A stretch of 64,000 bases of DNA from Carthagonibacter metallireducens (GTDB taxonomy: Bacteria > Gemmatimonadota > Gemmatimonadetes > Palauibacterales > Palauibacteraceae). The first letter of the stretch is position 1, and each line of letters opens with the position of its first letter. Position numbers and translations under genes: made by a program. The DNA is taken from the NCBI GenBank assembly GCA_023554445.1, contig JAMJQQ010000036.1, positions 62,001-126,000 of the forward strand, in the 5' to 3' direction. Positions 7,325 to 16,691 of this stretch are shown here, piece by piece. The notes below the pieces were generated by a model that was not told where the DNA came from, did not search any database, and saw only the letters and a program-made list of their open reading frames with translations.

Positions 7325-8814
7325 GAGGGCATGGAAGGCGGCCGGCCCTTCCGGTCGCAGGGATTCTGTCTCTGGCGATTCTCGCGTGCATCCCCCGCGC
7401 TGGCGACGCCCAGGAAGTGGAGTTCACGCCACGAGCGGATCGACCGGTCGAGAGGCGACTCGACGAGTTCCTCGAGCGTGCGGACTACGCCGTACTGACT
7501 TCGGATACCGTACTCCGAGTCCCGGCGTCACCGGACCGGAGCATCCTGGTGCTGGATGCAGCCGTTCGGCTGGCGACTACCGTCCCGGGTGACGTGTTCG
7601 TCGTGGATGGTGACCTCTTCCTGCGCCCCGGGGCGCGCGTCGAAGGAGACGTCGTCGTGCTCGGCGGCGGCTACTACGCGTCGGAGCTGGCGGAAGTCTC
7701 GGGCGAGGTCATTTACCTTCCGAATGAGCTGTACAGCGTGGCCCGCACAGACGGGGGTTGGCGGATTTTTCCGATCAGGGAGGAGCCGAAGGCCGTAGAT
7801 CTGCACGGCCTGTACGGTTTCGGCTTTCCCTACTACCAGCGAGTGGACGCGGTTACGCTGCGCTGGGGCGCGACGCTCAGGGCCACGGGATGGGCCTGGC
7901 AGCCCAGCCTGGAGGGAGAGCTCAGGTTCATCACGGAGCAGGGGGAATTCCAGGGAACCCTCAAGCAGTACTGGTATCCGAGCGGTTCGTTTCAATTCGG
8001 ATTCGAAGCCGAGAGGGTGACCCGGACGAACGAGGACTGGATCCGCGGTGACATCTCCAATTCCCTCTCGTACTTCTTCGTCGGAGACGACTTCCGCAAC
8101 TACTACGGGGCGGATCGAGTCTCGATCGTGCTGCGTGGCAGCGAGACCGCCTCCTTGCAGCCTTTGCTCTCTGTCGAATGGGAGGAGGCGAGCAGCAAGG
8201 AGGCCAGGAAGCAGTTCGTGCTGTTCGGGGACGATGAGCCCGCTCTCAATCCAGTCGTGGACGAAGGTGAAACGGTCAGCCTGATCGCCGGCCTCGGTTT
8301 GCAGCAGAGAGGGGCCGACCGACGGTTCGAAGCTTCGGTTCGGGCTGAGGTCGCCGATTCTTCGATTGCAGGAGATTTCAGCTTCGTATTCGGCGAAGCC
8401 AGGCTCTACTGGCTCACTCCGGGGTTCGGCTCTCATGAGGTCGAGCTCTTCGGAATTGTGCGGGGGGATCTGAGCGGAGACCTTCCCGCGCAACGGTGGA
8501 GCGCCTTCGGCGGCCGCGCTACGCTCCCCACGTTCGACCTGCTCTCCTTCCGCGGACCCCGACTCGTCTACGGGCAGGCCTCGTATCTGATTCCGATCTC
8601 GGCGCTTCGGGTGGCGATGATCGGGCCGCCGAAAGTTCTGCTCAGAGCCGTGGCTGGCTCGGCCTGGGGGCCCGACGACTCGGAGGATTTCGAATCCAAC
8701 CTCATTGCGGGACTTCGCTGGTCGGTCTTCGAGGCAGGTGTCGCCGTCGACCCGGGCGGATCAGATCCGACCTCGCGGCTGTATGCGATTTTGAGGTTTC
8801 CGGGAGACCTCTGA
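7321..8814 (+). CDS. Secreted protein with bactofilin-like repeats and a probable outer-membrane beta-barrel
   Basis: I do not recognise a named family for the whole 497-residue protein. The GTG start at 7321 overlaps the nitroreductase stop and gives a signal peptide with a likely cut after AGDAQ near residue 31. Residues about 80-130 contain alternating GDVFVVDGDLFLRPGARVEG-type turns, like the right-handed beta-helix of bactofilins and polymer-forming proteins. From about 170 to the end the protein has amphipathic strands, many aromatics and a surface-antigen style finish (LVYGQASYLIPI, then a C-terminal strand), suggesting an outer-membrane barrel. The reading frame is open further upstream, but that part covers the nitroreductase gene in another frame. 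Confidence 0.6.
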   Translation: MRGHGRRPALPVAGILSLAILACIPRAGDAQEVEFTPRADRPVERRLDEFLERADYAVLTSDTVLRVPASPDRSILVLDAAVRLATTVPGDVFVVDGDLFLRPGARVEGDVVVLGGGYYASELAEVSGEVIYLPNELYSVARTDGGWRIFPIREEPKAVDLHGLYGFGFPYYQRVDAVTLRWGATLRATGWAWQPSLEGELRFITEQGEFQGTLKQYWYPSGSFQFGFEAERVTRTNEDWIRGDISNSLSYFFVGDDFRNYYGADRVSIVLRGSETASLQPLLSVEWEEASSKEARKQFVLFGDDEPALNPVVDEGETVSLIAGLGLQQRGADRRFEASVRAEVADSSIAGDFSFVFGEARLYWLTPGFGSHEVELFGIVRGDLSGDLPAQRWSAFGGRATLPTFDLLSFRGPRLVYGQASYLIPISALRVAMIGPPKVLLRAVAGSAWGPDDSEDFESNLIAGLRWSVFEAGVAVDPGGSDPTSRLYAILRFPGDL

Positions 8815-8857
8815 GAGGCCGTCGTCACCCGCAAGCCGAATCCGACCCGCAGCACCT

Positions 8858-8886
8858 TTGACAGCCTCTTCGCGCCGAGCTTACGT
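8858..8886 (+). promoter_or_regulatory. Possible sigma-70 type promoter for kdsB
   Basis: A perfect -35 hexamer TTGACA at 8858-8863 is followed after 17 bases by TTACGT at 8881-8886, a poor -10. It lies in the 118-base gap between the beta-barrel gene and kdsB, a sensible place for the start of the kdsB-pyrG-lpt-rpoN transcript. The -10 match is weak and this organism's promoter consensus is unknown. Confidence 0.35.
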
Positions 8887-8932
8887 TGCGGGGCGTGAAC
8901 GGAACCAGCCCCAGGACCGGATCGCGCCGCTG

Positions 8933-9694
8933 ATGGCCGTGCTCTGCGTGCTTCCTGCGCGGATCGCCAGCCAGCGTGTCCCCGAGAAACCCCTGCAGAT
9001 GCTCGCTGGCCGACCGCTGATCGAGTGGAGTTGGCGAGCTGCATCGAGCGTACCTGGAGTCGACGCCGTTTGCGTGGCGACGGACGACGCGAGAATCGCG
9101 GATCGGGTGCGCAGCTTCGGTGGCGTCGTCGTCATGACCTCACCCGATCACCCGTCGGGTACGGACAGGGTCGCGGAAGTCGCTCGATCCGCACAGGGAA
9201 GGGCATTCGACGTGGTCGTGAATTTCCAGGCGGATGAGCCGTTTCTACCGCCGGCGCACGTCGCAGCGGCGATCGAGCCCGTGATTCAGGAGAGGGCCGA
9301 GATCGCCACCCTCGCGACGCCGTTCACGTCGGCCGAGGAATGGAACTCGGACGCCGAGGTGAAGGTAGCCCGGGCTGAGGATGGCCGTGCACTGTACTTC
9401 AGTCGGGCGGGCATCCCCTGGGCGGAGTCGGGATCGCCTGACTTCGAAGGTCGGTCGACCAGCCCGTGGCTTCGACACCTGGGATTGTACGTCTACTCCC
9501 GGGCCGCGCTGGAGGCGTGGGTCCGCCTGCCGCAGTCGCGTCTCGAGCGGCTCGAACGTCTCGAGCAGCTTCGGCCGCTGGAGGCGGGCTGGCGGATTCA
9601 GGTAGCGGTGGTGGGCCCCTGTCCCGGGGCCATTGAGGAACCGGAAGATCTCGAATGGGCCGAAGCGCGCCTTCGGACCCTGCAATCCGACTGA
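8933..9694 (+). CDS. kdsB: 3-deoxy-manno-octulosonate cytidylyltransferase
   Basis: KdsB activates KDO with CTP to give CMP-KDO for the lipopolysaccharide inner core. The 253-residue protein has the nucleotide-binding motif PARIASQRVPEKPL near residues 8-21, the SGTDRVAE motif, NFQADEPF and the YFSRAGIPW segment typical of the family. I chose the ATG at 8933 because it places the motif at the usual distance from the N terminus. It is followed 17 bases later by pyrG, which makes the CTP it uses; this pairing is common. kdsA and kdsD are not in the window. Confidence 0.93.
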   Translation: MAVLCVLPARIASQRVPEKPLQMLAGRPLIEWSWRAASSVPGVDAVCVATDDARIADRVRSFGGVVVMTSPDHPSGTDRVAEVARSAQGRAFDVVVNFQADEPFLPPAHVAAAIEPVIQERAEIATLATPFTSAEEWNSDAEVKVARAEDGRALYFSRAGIPWAESGSPDFEGRSTSPWLRHLGLYVYSRAALEAWVRLPQSRLERLERLEQLRPLEAGWRIQVAVVGPCPGAIEEPEDLEWAEARLRTLQSD

Positions 9695-9711
9695 AAGGAA
9701 GGCGCCAGGCC

Positions 9712-11385
9712 ATGTCCGAGTCCGCGGAAGGGCGTACGAAATACATCTTCATCACGGGCGGTGTGGTATCTTCGCTCGGGAAGGGGATCGCTGCCGCATC
9801 CATCGGCAGACTCCTCGTGGAACGAGGACTGTCGGTTACGATCCAGAAGTTCGATCCCTATATCAACGTAGACCCGGGCACGATGTCTCCCTTCCAGCAC
9901 GGAGAGGTGTACGTCACCGACGACGGAGCCGAGACCGATCTCGATCTCGGACATTACGAGCGCTTCATCGACGAATCACTCTCCCAGTCGAACAACGTCA
10001 CCACGGGCCGGATCTACCAGAACATCATCACCAAGGAACGGCGCGGAGATTTCCTCGGCGCCACCGTGCAGGTGATCCCGCACGTGACCGACGAAATCAA
10101 ATCGTACGTGCGGCGGCTGTCGGAGGGTCACGATGTCGTGATCACCGAGGTCGGGGGCACCGTGGGGGACATCGAATCGCTGCCTTTCCTCGAGGCGATT
10201 CGGCAGTTTCGCCAGGATGTGGGACGGAAGAACGTGCTGTTCATCCATCTCACTCTGGTTCCGTTCATCGCGGCAGCCGGCGAGCTGAAGACGAAGCCGA
10301 CGCAGCATTCGGTGCGGGAACTGATGGAAATCGGGATTCAGCCCGACATGTTGATCCTCAGGACCGAGTTGCCTCTGACCGAAGAGGTCCGTCGCAAGGT
10401 GGCCCGGTTCTGCAACGTGGAATTGCGGCACGTCATCGAGTCCCGCGACCTCGAGACCATCTACGAGGTTCCCCTGCGCTACCATGAACAGGGTCTCGAC
10501 GGCTCGATCGTCGAAGCGCTCGGGCTGGAAACCCGTGAGCCCGACCTGTCGGATTGGGAATCGATCGTCAAGCGAGTGAAGCGTCCATCCGATCCGCCGG
10601 TCCGGATCGCGGTCGTGGGCAAGTACACGTCGCTGGTGGACTCCTACAAGTCGATTCAGGAAGCGCTGATTCATGGGGGGATCGCGCACGATACGGGCGT
10701 CGAGATCGACTGGCTGTCATCCGAAGCGATCGACGTGCAGGGCGAATCCTTCCCGGATCGTTACCACGGGGTCCTGATTCCGGGGGGCTTCGGCGGCCGC
10801 GGCGTGGAGGGAATGGTCGACACGGTGAGACGGATTCGCCAGGACGACGTGCCCTTCTTCGGCATCTGTCTCGGCCTGCAGTGCGCCATCATCGAGTTCG
10901 CCCGCAACGTATGCGGCCTCGGTGGCGCCGATTCGGCGGAGTTCTCCCCGACGACGCCGCATCCCGTGATCTCTCTTCTGGATTCTCAGAGGCAGGTCAC
11001 CGACAAGGGGGGCACCATGCGACTCGGCGCCTATCCCTGCGTGCTCCAGCCGAACAGCAACGTTCTCGCGATCTACGATCAACCCGAGATATCCGAACGG
11101 CACCGCCATCGATTCGAGGTGAACAACGACTACCGGGAGCGCCTGGCAGCGGAAGGTCTCGTCTTCGCCGGTCTTTCGCCGGATGGTGGGCTGGTCGAGA
11201 TCATCGAGTTGTCGGACCATCCCTTCTTCGTAGCGACGCAGTTTCATCCCGAGCTGAAATCTCGTCCGACGAGGCCGCATCCGCTGTTCGCCGCCTTCAT
11301 CGGGGCTGCCCGGGATCGGCGGGACCGGCAATCCGAAGGGCAGGTCGGATCGTCCACGGCCCTGGAGCCGGCGGAGCTTCCGTGA
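9712..11385 (+). CDS. pyrG: CTP synthase
   Basis: PyrG aminates UTP to CTP using glutamine. The 557-residue protein has both domains: the amidoligase (about 1-275) with GGVVSSLGKG at 16-25 and the EVGGTVGDIES motif near 146-156, and a class I glutaminase domain (about 298-540) with PGGFGGRG near 358-364, nucleophile Cys386 in GICLGLQ, and His512 and Glu514 in FHPE. The ATG at 9712 follows an AAAGGAAGG stretch. The stop overlaps the next start by 4 bases (GTGA). Confidence 0.97.
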   Translation: MSESAEGRTKYIFITGGVVSSLGKGIAAASIGRLLVERGLSVTIQKFDPYINVDPGTMSPFQHGEVYVTDDGAETDLDLGHYERFIDESLSQSNNVTTGRIYQNIITKERRGDFLGATVQVIPHVTDEIKSYVRRLSEGHDVVITEVGGTVGDIESLPFLEAIRQFRQDVGRKNVLFIHLTLVPFIAAAGELKTKPTQHSVRELMEIGIQPDMLILRTELPLTEEVRRKVARFCNVELRHVIESRDLETIYEVPLRYHEQGLDGSIVEALGLETREPDLSDWESIVKRVKRPSDPPVRIAVVGKYTSLVDSYKSIQEALIHGGIAHDTGVEIDWLSSEAIDVQGESFPDRYHGVLIPGGFGGRGVEGMVDTVRRIRQDDVPFFGICLGLQCAIIEFARNVCGLGGADSAEFSPTTPHPVISLLDSQRQVTDKGGTMRLGAYPCVLQPNSNVLAIYDQPEISERHRHRFEVNNDYRERLAAEGLVFAGLSPDGGLVEIIELSDHPFFVATQFHPELKSRPTRPHPLFAAFIGAARDRRDRQSEGQVGSSTALEPAELP

Positions 11386-11957
11386 GCCGGCGCGCTCCGG
11401 TTGTTCGTCCACCGGGATTGGAGCTGGCGTCGGTGCTGGTCGTTCTCATGCTGGCAGGGTGTGACGAGAAGGAGCCCGTCCTCGCGGGTGAAGCGCCGAG
11501 CGTGTTCGTCGAAGGGGCGGACCAGGTCATGGTCGGCGTGGAGAACCACATCACCCGGCAGGGCGTTCGGCAGGCCGAGCTGGAGGCGGACACGGCCTAC
11601 ACCTTCGAAGACGCCGGACGTCTGGACCTGAAGCAGGTGACGCTGACGTTCTTCGGCGAGGCGGGCGATACCGTGGGTGTCCTGACCGGACAGTCGGCGG
11701 AATACCAGCTGGAGGCAGGCGATGTAACGGTTCGTGGCGACGTCGAAGTGGACCTGCGCACCGGTGAACGATTCGAGGCCCCGGTGCTGGCCTACATCTC
11801 CGCCTCCAACCAGATTCGAGCCGACTCGGGCTACGTTCTCATCTATCCTGACGGAACGGTGGACCGCGGTACGTACGTGGTTCGGGATCTCAGTACTGAC
11901 GAGACCCGCTACGGTGAGGGGCGGACGACGACCCCGGAGGTCACGGTTCCCCAGTGA
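11382..11957 (+). CDS. lptC: LptC-type LPS export lipoprotein
   Basis: This 191-residue protein is read as the LptC component of LPS export, which passes LPS from the inner-membrane LptB2FG complex to LptA. It has a hydrophobic N terminus ending in a lipobox (LMLAGC, Cys27), so here the protein looks lipid-anchored rather than held by a transmembrane helix as in E. coli. The body has the repeating beta-jellyroll pattern (ELEADTAYTFEDAGRLDLKQVTLTFF style). The family call rests on this pattern and on position before an LptA-like gene and lptB. The GTG start overlaps pyrG and its own end overlaps the next gene. Confidence 0.75.
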   Translation: MSRRAPVVRPPGLELASVLVVLMLAGCDEKEPVLAGEAPSVFVEGADQVMVGVENHITRQGVRQAELEADTAYTFEDAGRLDLKQVTLTFFGEAGDTVGVLTGQSAEYQLEAGDVTVRGDVEVDLRTGERFEAPVLAYISASNQIRADSGYVLIYPDGTVDRGTYVVRDLSTDETRYGEGRTTTPEVTVPQ

Positions 11958-13360
11958 GCGGTCGCGTCGGATTTCTGGCGGCGGCACTGCTGGCGACGGC
12001 CGGCGGACTCTTCGTCCCATCGACTGCCAGCCCCCAGGGCGTCAACCGATGCCCGATCAACATCCAGCGTGCAGGGCCACGTGTTGAACGTCCGGATCCG
12101 GAACGCGAAGGTGCGATCACGGCATTCATCAGCGGACCGGTCACCATAACCTGCGGCGATGCGACAATGACCGGCGACAGCGCCGTCTGGCGGCAGGTCG
12201 AGGAAACGGGCCTGATGATCGGGAACGTGCGCTACCGTGATACGACCCGGACTTTGAACTCCGAGCGACTCACGTTCTTCGGTGCGCGGGACGAGGTGGT
12301 CGCGACCGGAGACGTCCGGCTCGTTCGGATCGCGAACGGAGCGAAACTCGAGGGACCGCGAGTCAGTTTCACGCGCACTCCGTTCGTCGGCTCGCGAACC
12401 GTCGCCACGGAAAGGCCACGGATGACTCTGCCGGCGACCCGGGCGGGCGAGGGCGCGGGTCCCCAGACGATCGTCGACGCCGACGTGGCCGAATTCGTCG
12501 GAGAGTCGGAGGCATCGGCGAGTGGGGAAGTGGTGATGACGCGAGGCGCCATCCGCGCCACGTCGGAGCGGGCCAGCTTCTCCGAGACGGCTGCGAGGGC
12601 GGTGCTCTACGATGACGCCGTAATCAGCGGAGAGGGATTCGACCTGGCGGGAGACAGCATTTCGGCCGGGTTCGAGTTCGGCGAGATCCGGTCGATCCAC
12701 GCCTTCGAACAGGCGACGGCGAGCGGACGCCGCTTCCGGCTCCTCGCCGAGCAGATCCGGGCCCGTCTCGCCGGAGATCAGGTCGAGATGATCTGGGCAT
12801 TCGGCGAGGGGCGCTCGCTGGCCTCATCCGAACGCCTCACCCTGGCGGGCGACTCGATCGAATTCGCATTCATCGACGGGGTGGCGGACTCGGTATCCGC
12901 GATCGGCACTGCTGCGGCGGAGCAGGACATGGGATCGACCGAATCGTTGCCAGCTCCGCCCGTACCCGTATCGAGCCCCGATTCGATCCTTGCCGGGCCG
13001 GACTCCCTGGCCGCGGCCGCGAATGGCCTGGTCGAGCCGGCGCTGGGGATCGACCCCGGCTCGAGCTGGATCGCGGGAGACACGGTACGGGCCTGGTTCG
13101 AACCCGACCCGACGGTTATCGGCGACCCCGCTACTTCGGAAGGCGGCAATTCTCGGATCCGACGGCTCCGGGCGCTCGGAGACGCGCGTTCGTTCTTCGC
13201 GGCCGTCAGGGATTCGGCCCGGAGTCTGGATCCCTCCCGCAATTATCTGCTCGGCGGTACCATCCAGATCGATTTCGAGGGTGGAGAGCCGCAGACGTTG
13301 TCGGGTACGGACGCTATCGGCGTGTACCTGGAACCGGCCGAGGAGGGAGAGCGTGGGTAG
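11954..13360 (+). CDS. Long LptA/OstA-like periplasmic protein
   Basis: This 468-residue exported protein begins with a signal peptide (cut likely near STASPQG, about residue 28) and contains repeated OstA/LptA-type segments such as TCGDATMTGDSAVWRQ, YRDTTRTLNSERLTFF and ATGDVRLVR. LptA forms the periplasmic bridge for LPS. At more than twice the length of E. coli LptA it may supply several jellyroll modules in one chain. The last third (about 320-400) is rich in Pro, Ser, Asp and Ala and may be a linker. It lies between lptC and lptB with overlaps at both ends. I am confident of the fold and less so that it is the only LptA of the cell. Confidence 0.75.
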   Translation: MSGRVGFLAAALLATAGGLFVPSTASPQGVNRCPINIQRAGPRVERPDPEREGAITAFISGPVTITCGDATMTGDSAVWRQVEETGLMIGNVRYRDTTRTLNSERLTFFGARDEVVATGDVRLVRIANGAKLEGPRVSFTRTPFVGSRTVATERPRMTLPATRAGEGAGPQTIVDADVAEFVGESEASASGEVVMTRGAIRATSERASFSETAARAVLYDDAVISGEGFDLAGDSISAGFEFGEIRSIHAFEQATASGRRFRLLAEQIRARLAGDQVEMIWAFGEGRSLASSERLTLAGDSIEFAFIDGVADSVSAIGTAAAEQDMGSTESLPAPPVPVSSPDSILAGPDSLAAAANGLVEPALGIDPGSSWIAGDTVRAWFEPDPTVIGDPATSEGGNSRIRRLRALGDARSFFAAVRDSARSLDPSRNYLLGGTIQIDFEGGEPQTLSGTDAIGVYLEPAEEGERG

Positions 13361-14078
13361 CGTCCTGAGGGCCGTCGATCTGGTCAAGGAATTCGGAAAG
13401 CGGCGCGTGGTAGACGGTATCAGTCTGGACGTGAGCCAGGGAGAGATCGTCGGGCTGCTGGGCCCCAACGGGGCAGGGAAGACGACGACATTCTACATGA
13501 TCGTGGGCCTGTTGAAGGCGAACAGCGGGCAGGTGCTGTTGGACGACCAGGATCTCACACGGGTGCCGATGTATCGAAGGGCACGAGCTGGGATCGGATA
13601 CCTGTCACAGGAACCGTCCATCTTCCGGCGTCTCACGGTGGAGCAGAACGTCATGGCGATTCTCGAGACGCTCGACCTGAGTCGCAAGCAGCGGGATCGC
13701 CGGCTGGACGAGCTGCTCGAGGAGCTGTCGATCTCGCATCTCAGGAAGAGCAAGGCGTACAGCCTGTCCGGGGGCGAACGCCGGCGGCTCGAGATCACAC
13801 GAGCCCTGGTAACGGAACCCAAGTTCATGCTGCTCGATGAGCCGTTCGCCGGCGTGGATCCGATCGCGGTGGACGACATACAGCGAATCGTCGCGGACCT
13901 GCGCACGAAGGGACTGGGTGTCCTGATCACCGATCACAACGTGCGCGAGACGCTCTCGATTACGGACCGGGCGTACCTGCTGTTCAACGGCAAGATTCAC
14001 ATCGAAGGACCGGCGCAGAAGCTCGTGGAAGACCCGGAAGCTCGTAAGATGTATCTCGGACTTGATTTCGAGCTGTAG
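13353..14078 (+). CDS. lptB: LPS export ABC transporter ATPase
   Basis: LptB powers extraction of LPS from the inner membrane. The 241-residue ATPase has Walker A GPNGAGKTT at 37-45, the Q-loop SQEPSIFRRLT near 85-95, the signature LSGGE at 138-142, Walker B with LLDEPFAGVDP near 160-170, and the switch histidine in TDHN. The SQEPSIFRRLTVEQN and HNVRETLSI stretches are characteristic of LptB. The GTG start overlaps the LptA-like gene by 8 bases. The lptB-rpoN order that follows is also found in proteobacteria. The partners lptF and lptG are not in the window. Confidence 0.93.
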   Translation: MGSVLRAVDLVKEFGKRRVVDGISLDVSQGEIVGLLGPNGAGKTTTFYMIVGLLKANSGQVLLDDQDLTRVPMYRRARAGIGYLSQEPSIFRRLTVEQNVMAILETLDLSRKQRDRRLDELLEELSISHLRKSKAYSLSGGERRRLEITRALVTEPKFMLLDEPFAGVDPIAVDDIQRIVADLRTKGLGVLITDHNVRETLSITDRAYLLFNGKIHIEGPAQKLVEDPEARKMYLGLDFEL

Positions 14079-14204
14079 GAGATCCTCCTGATTGCAAGGG
14101 GCGTGCCGTAGCGCTCCCGACCCCCTATCATTACCATTCATGAGTCGTGACGGGTCGTATCTCGGAAACTGTGAAACCTGAAGCACACGTGAAGCCGGGG
14201 GCAG

Positions 14205-15644
14205 ATGGCGAACATGCGACGGGGGCTCAGTCAGAGCCTCGGTATGCGGCAGGAGCTGAAGATCAATCCTCGCCTGTATCAGGCGATGGACCTTCTTTAT
14301 ATGCCTCTTCTCGACCTGCAGCAGCACCTCAAGCAGGAGATGATGGCGAATCCCTTCCTCGAGCTGGCAGAGCCGATCGACGAGGAGGAAGAAGAGCAGG
14401 AGAAGGAAGAGGAAAAGGGAGAGGACGAGATCGACTGGGAGGAGATTCTCCTCAACGGTTTCGAAACTGGCGGACGCCGGGCCGAGTTCGAGGAGAAGGA
14501 GGCGTATCTCCCGACTCCGGCCGCTCCCCCGGACCTCTGGGATCATCTCAGAGAACAGCTCAACCTGACGCGGCTCGATCCCCGGATGCGTTTCCTCGGC
14601 GAGGAGATCATCGGGAATATCGACCGGGAGGGCTTTCTCACCTGTCCGCTCGAAGAAATAGTGGAATCGGCGAACCAGTGGTTCTCTTCTGCGGAGCCCG
14701 AGCTATGGGAGGAGCTGGAGCCGTTCACGCTCGAGGAGGCGGAGGGTGTTCTGGCGGTAATTCAGTCCTTTTCCCCTAGTGGCGTCGGGGCTCGGGATCT
14801 GAGAGAGACCCTGCTTCTCCAGATGCGCGACCGGGACGAGCTGGACACGCTCGCCGGCCGGATCGTCCGCGATCATTTTGACCTGCTCGTCAGCCACCGG
14901 TGGAGCGAGCTCTCCAAGGAACACGGTATCTCGCCCCAGGACGTCCAGGCTTCGGCGGACGAGATCGCGAAGCTCGACCCGAAGCCGGGGCTCAAGTACG
15001 CCGACATGAGTGACAACTACGTCACGCCCGATCTCACGGTCGAGAAGGTTGACGGTGAGTACTACGTGTTTCACAACGACTCGACGTTGCCGCGGCTGAA
15101 GCTGTCCCGGGCCTATCGTGAGGTGGCCGCGGACAAGAACCAGTTCAAGGGCGACAACAAGGCGTTCATCGCCAAGAAGCTCAACAGTGCTCAATGGATG
15201 ATCCAGGCGATCGAGCAGCGACGCCAGACGATGCTCAAGGTCATGCATTTCATCGTCGACCGACAGCGCGATTTCTTCGAGAAGGGCGTGGAGCACCTGC
15301 GGCCGCTCACTTTGCGGGAGGTCGCCGAGCACATCGACATGCACGAGTCGACGGTTTCCAGGGTGACGAACGAGAAGTACGTGCAGACGCCGCGAGGCGT
15401 ACTTCCGCTCAAGTTCTTCTTCTCGAGCGGTCTTTCGACGGACTACGGCGAAGATGTATCGGCCCGTGGGATCAGAGCGCGTATTCAGAAGCTCGTCGCC
15501 GAGGAGGACACCAAGAAACCGCTTACCGACCAGGCGATCGTGGATATCCTGAAGAAGGAAGGTGTTCAGATCGCCAGGCGGACCGTGGCGAAGTATCGTG
15601 ACCAGCTAGGCATTCTCTCGGCGCGGATGCGAAAGCGCGTATGA
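14205..15644 (+). CDS. rpoN: RNA polymerase sigma-54 factor
   Basis: This 479-residue protein is sigma-54, which directs polymerase to -24/-12 promoters and needs an AAA+ activator. It has the activator-interacting N terminus (SLGMRQELKINPRLYQAMDLL), an acidic region II near 58-78, the core-binding domain, and a C-terminal DNA-binding part with the RpoN box ARRTVAKYRD at about 457-466. A 126-base gap separates it from lptB, so it may have its own promoter, though I see no clear one. hpf and ptsN, which follow rpoN in proteobacteria, are absent. No sigma-54 activator gene is in the window. Confidence 0.96.
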   Translation: MANMRRGLSQSLGMRQELKINPRLYQAMDLLYMPLLDLQQHLKQEMMANPFLELAEPIDEEEEEQEKEEEKGEDEIDWEEILLNGFETGGRRAEFEEKEAYLPTPAAPPDLWDHLREQLNLTRLDPRMRFLGEEIIGNIDREGFLTCPLEEIVESANQWFSSAEPELWEELEPFTLEEAEGVLAVIQSFSPSGVGARDLRETLLLQMRDRDELDTLAGRIVRDHFDLLVSHRWSELSKEHGISPQDVQASADEIAKLDPKPGLKYADMSDNYVTPDLTVEKVDGEYYVFHNDSTLPRLKLSRAYREVAADKNQFKGDNKAFIAKKLNSAQWMIQAIEQRRQTMLKVMHFIVDRQRDFFEKGVEHLRPLTLREVAEHIDMHESTVSRVTNEKYVQTPRGVLPLKFFFSSGLSTDYGEDVSARGIRARIQKLVAEEDTKKPLTDQAIVDILKKEGVQIARRTVAKYRDQLGILSARMRKRV

Positions 15645-16651
15645 ACGAATCGCGGGGCCCGCACGGGGCCTCGCGCGGGACCTCTCCCGCACCGCTCCCT
15701 ACCTCTGCGACCGTCCCGGCCGCGTCTTCCTTTGCCGTGATCATCCCGGCTTTCGACGAAGCCGCCAACATGTCGGACCTGTTCGCGGAGCTGTCGGAGA
15801 CCTTCAGGAATCACGAGCTCGACGGCGAGGTCGTGCTGGTCGATGACGGCTCGTCGGACGGTACGCTGGCAGCGGCACGGGAGGCTGCGGCGCGGGAGGG
15901 GTTCGCCCGGCTCCGACTGCTGCGTCATCGTACGAATCGCGGAAAAACCTCCGCTCTCGTGACGGGTGCCCGCGCCACCGATGCCGAGGTGCTGGTGCTG
16001 TACGATGCCGATCTGCAGCATTCCACGGAGGAGATTCCTCGCTTCCTCGAAGGCATCGAGGGGGGACTCGATGTCGTGACCGGGCGGAAAGTGGGGCAGT
16101 ACGACAAGCGCTTCGTATCGAGTGTCTACAACGGATTGGCGCGGCGGTTGTTCGACGTGCCGGTCAGGGACATGAACTCGATGAAGGCGTTCCGGCGCGA
16201 GGTGCTCGAGGATCTGCACCTCAGGGAGGACTGGCATCGGTATCTCGTAGTGCTCGCGAACGCTCGCGGCTGGAAAATCGGTGAGATCGACATCGAACTG
16301 CTTCCGCGCCGGCATGGCGACCCGAAGTACGGAGGGAGCGGTCGGATCCTGGTGGGCATGCTGGACCTGCTGGCCGTCTGGTTCCAGCTCGTGTTCAGCC
16401 GCAAGCCGCTGATGTTCTTCGGGGTCACCGGACTCGCGCTGCTGGCCGCGGGAGGCGTGGTCGGTCTGATCGCCCTCTGGCTTCGATTCGTGGAAGGATC
16501 CGGCTTCCGTCCGTTGCTGAACCTGGTCTTGTTGCTCGTGCTGCTCGGCGGCCTCCTGTTCATTGCGGGCCTGATCGGTGAGTTGATCGCGGGGCTTCGG
16601 TCAGAGGTCGACGATCTCCGACGCGAGCTGCGCCGGGCAGACCGGTCCTGA
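15641..16651 (+). CDS. GT2 glycosyltransferase with C-terminal membrane segments
   Basis: This 336-residue enzyme has a family 2 glycosyltransferase domain (about 30-250) with the nucleotide-sugar motifs VDDGSSDG and YDADLQH, followed by two hydrophobic segments near 264-285 and 292-315. This layout fits polyprenyl-phosphate sugar transferases of the DPM/ArnC type, which load a sugar onto a lipid carrier at the inner membrane. The sugar is unknown. The start ATG overlaps the rpoN stop, but function links it to the glycan genes that follow. It carries an extra N-terminal stretch of about 30 residues rich in Pro, Ser and Ala. Confidence 0.8.
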   Translation: MNESRGPHGASRGTSPAPLPTSATVPAASSFAVIIPAFDEAANMSDLFAELSETFRNHELDGEVVLVDDGSSDGTLAAAREAAAREGFARLRLLRHRTNRGKTSALVTGARATDAEVLVLYDADLQHSTEEIPRFLEGIEGGLDVVTGRKVGQYDKRFVSSVYNGLARRLFDVPVRDMNSMKAFRREVLEDLHLREDWHRYLVVLANARGWKIGEIDIELLPRRHGDPKYGGSGRILVGMLDLLAVWFQLVFSRKPLMFFGVTGLALLAAGGVVGLIALWLRFVEGSGFRPLLNLVLLLVLLGGLLFIAGLIGELIAGLRSEVDDLRRELRRADRS

Positions 16652-16691
16652 CCGGGCGCCGACGCGAACCCGGAACTCCATCTCTCACGCC

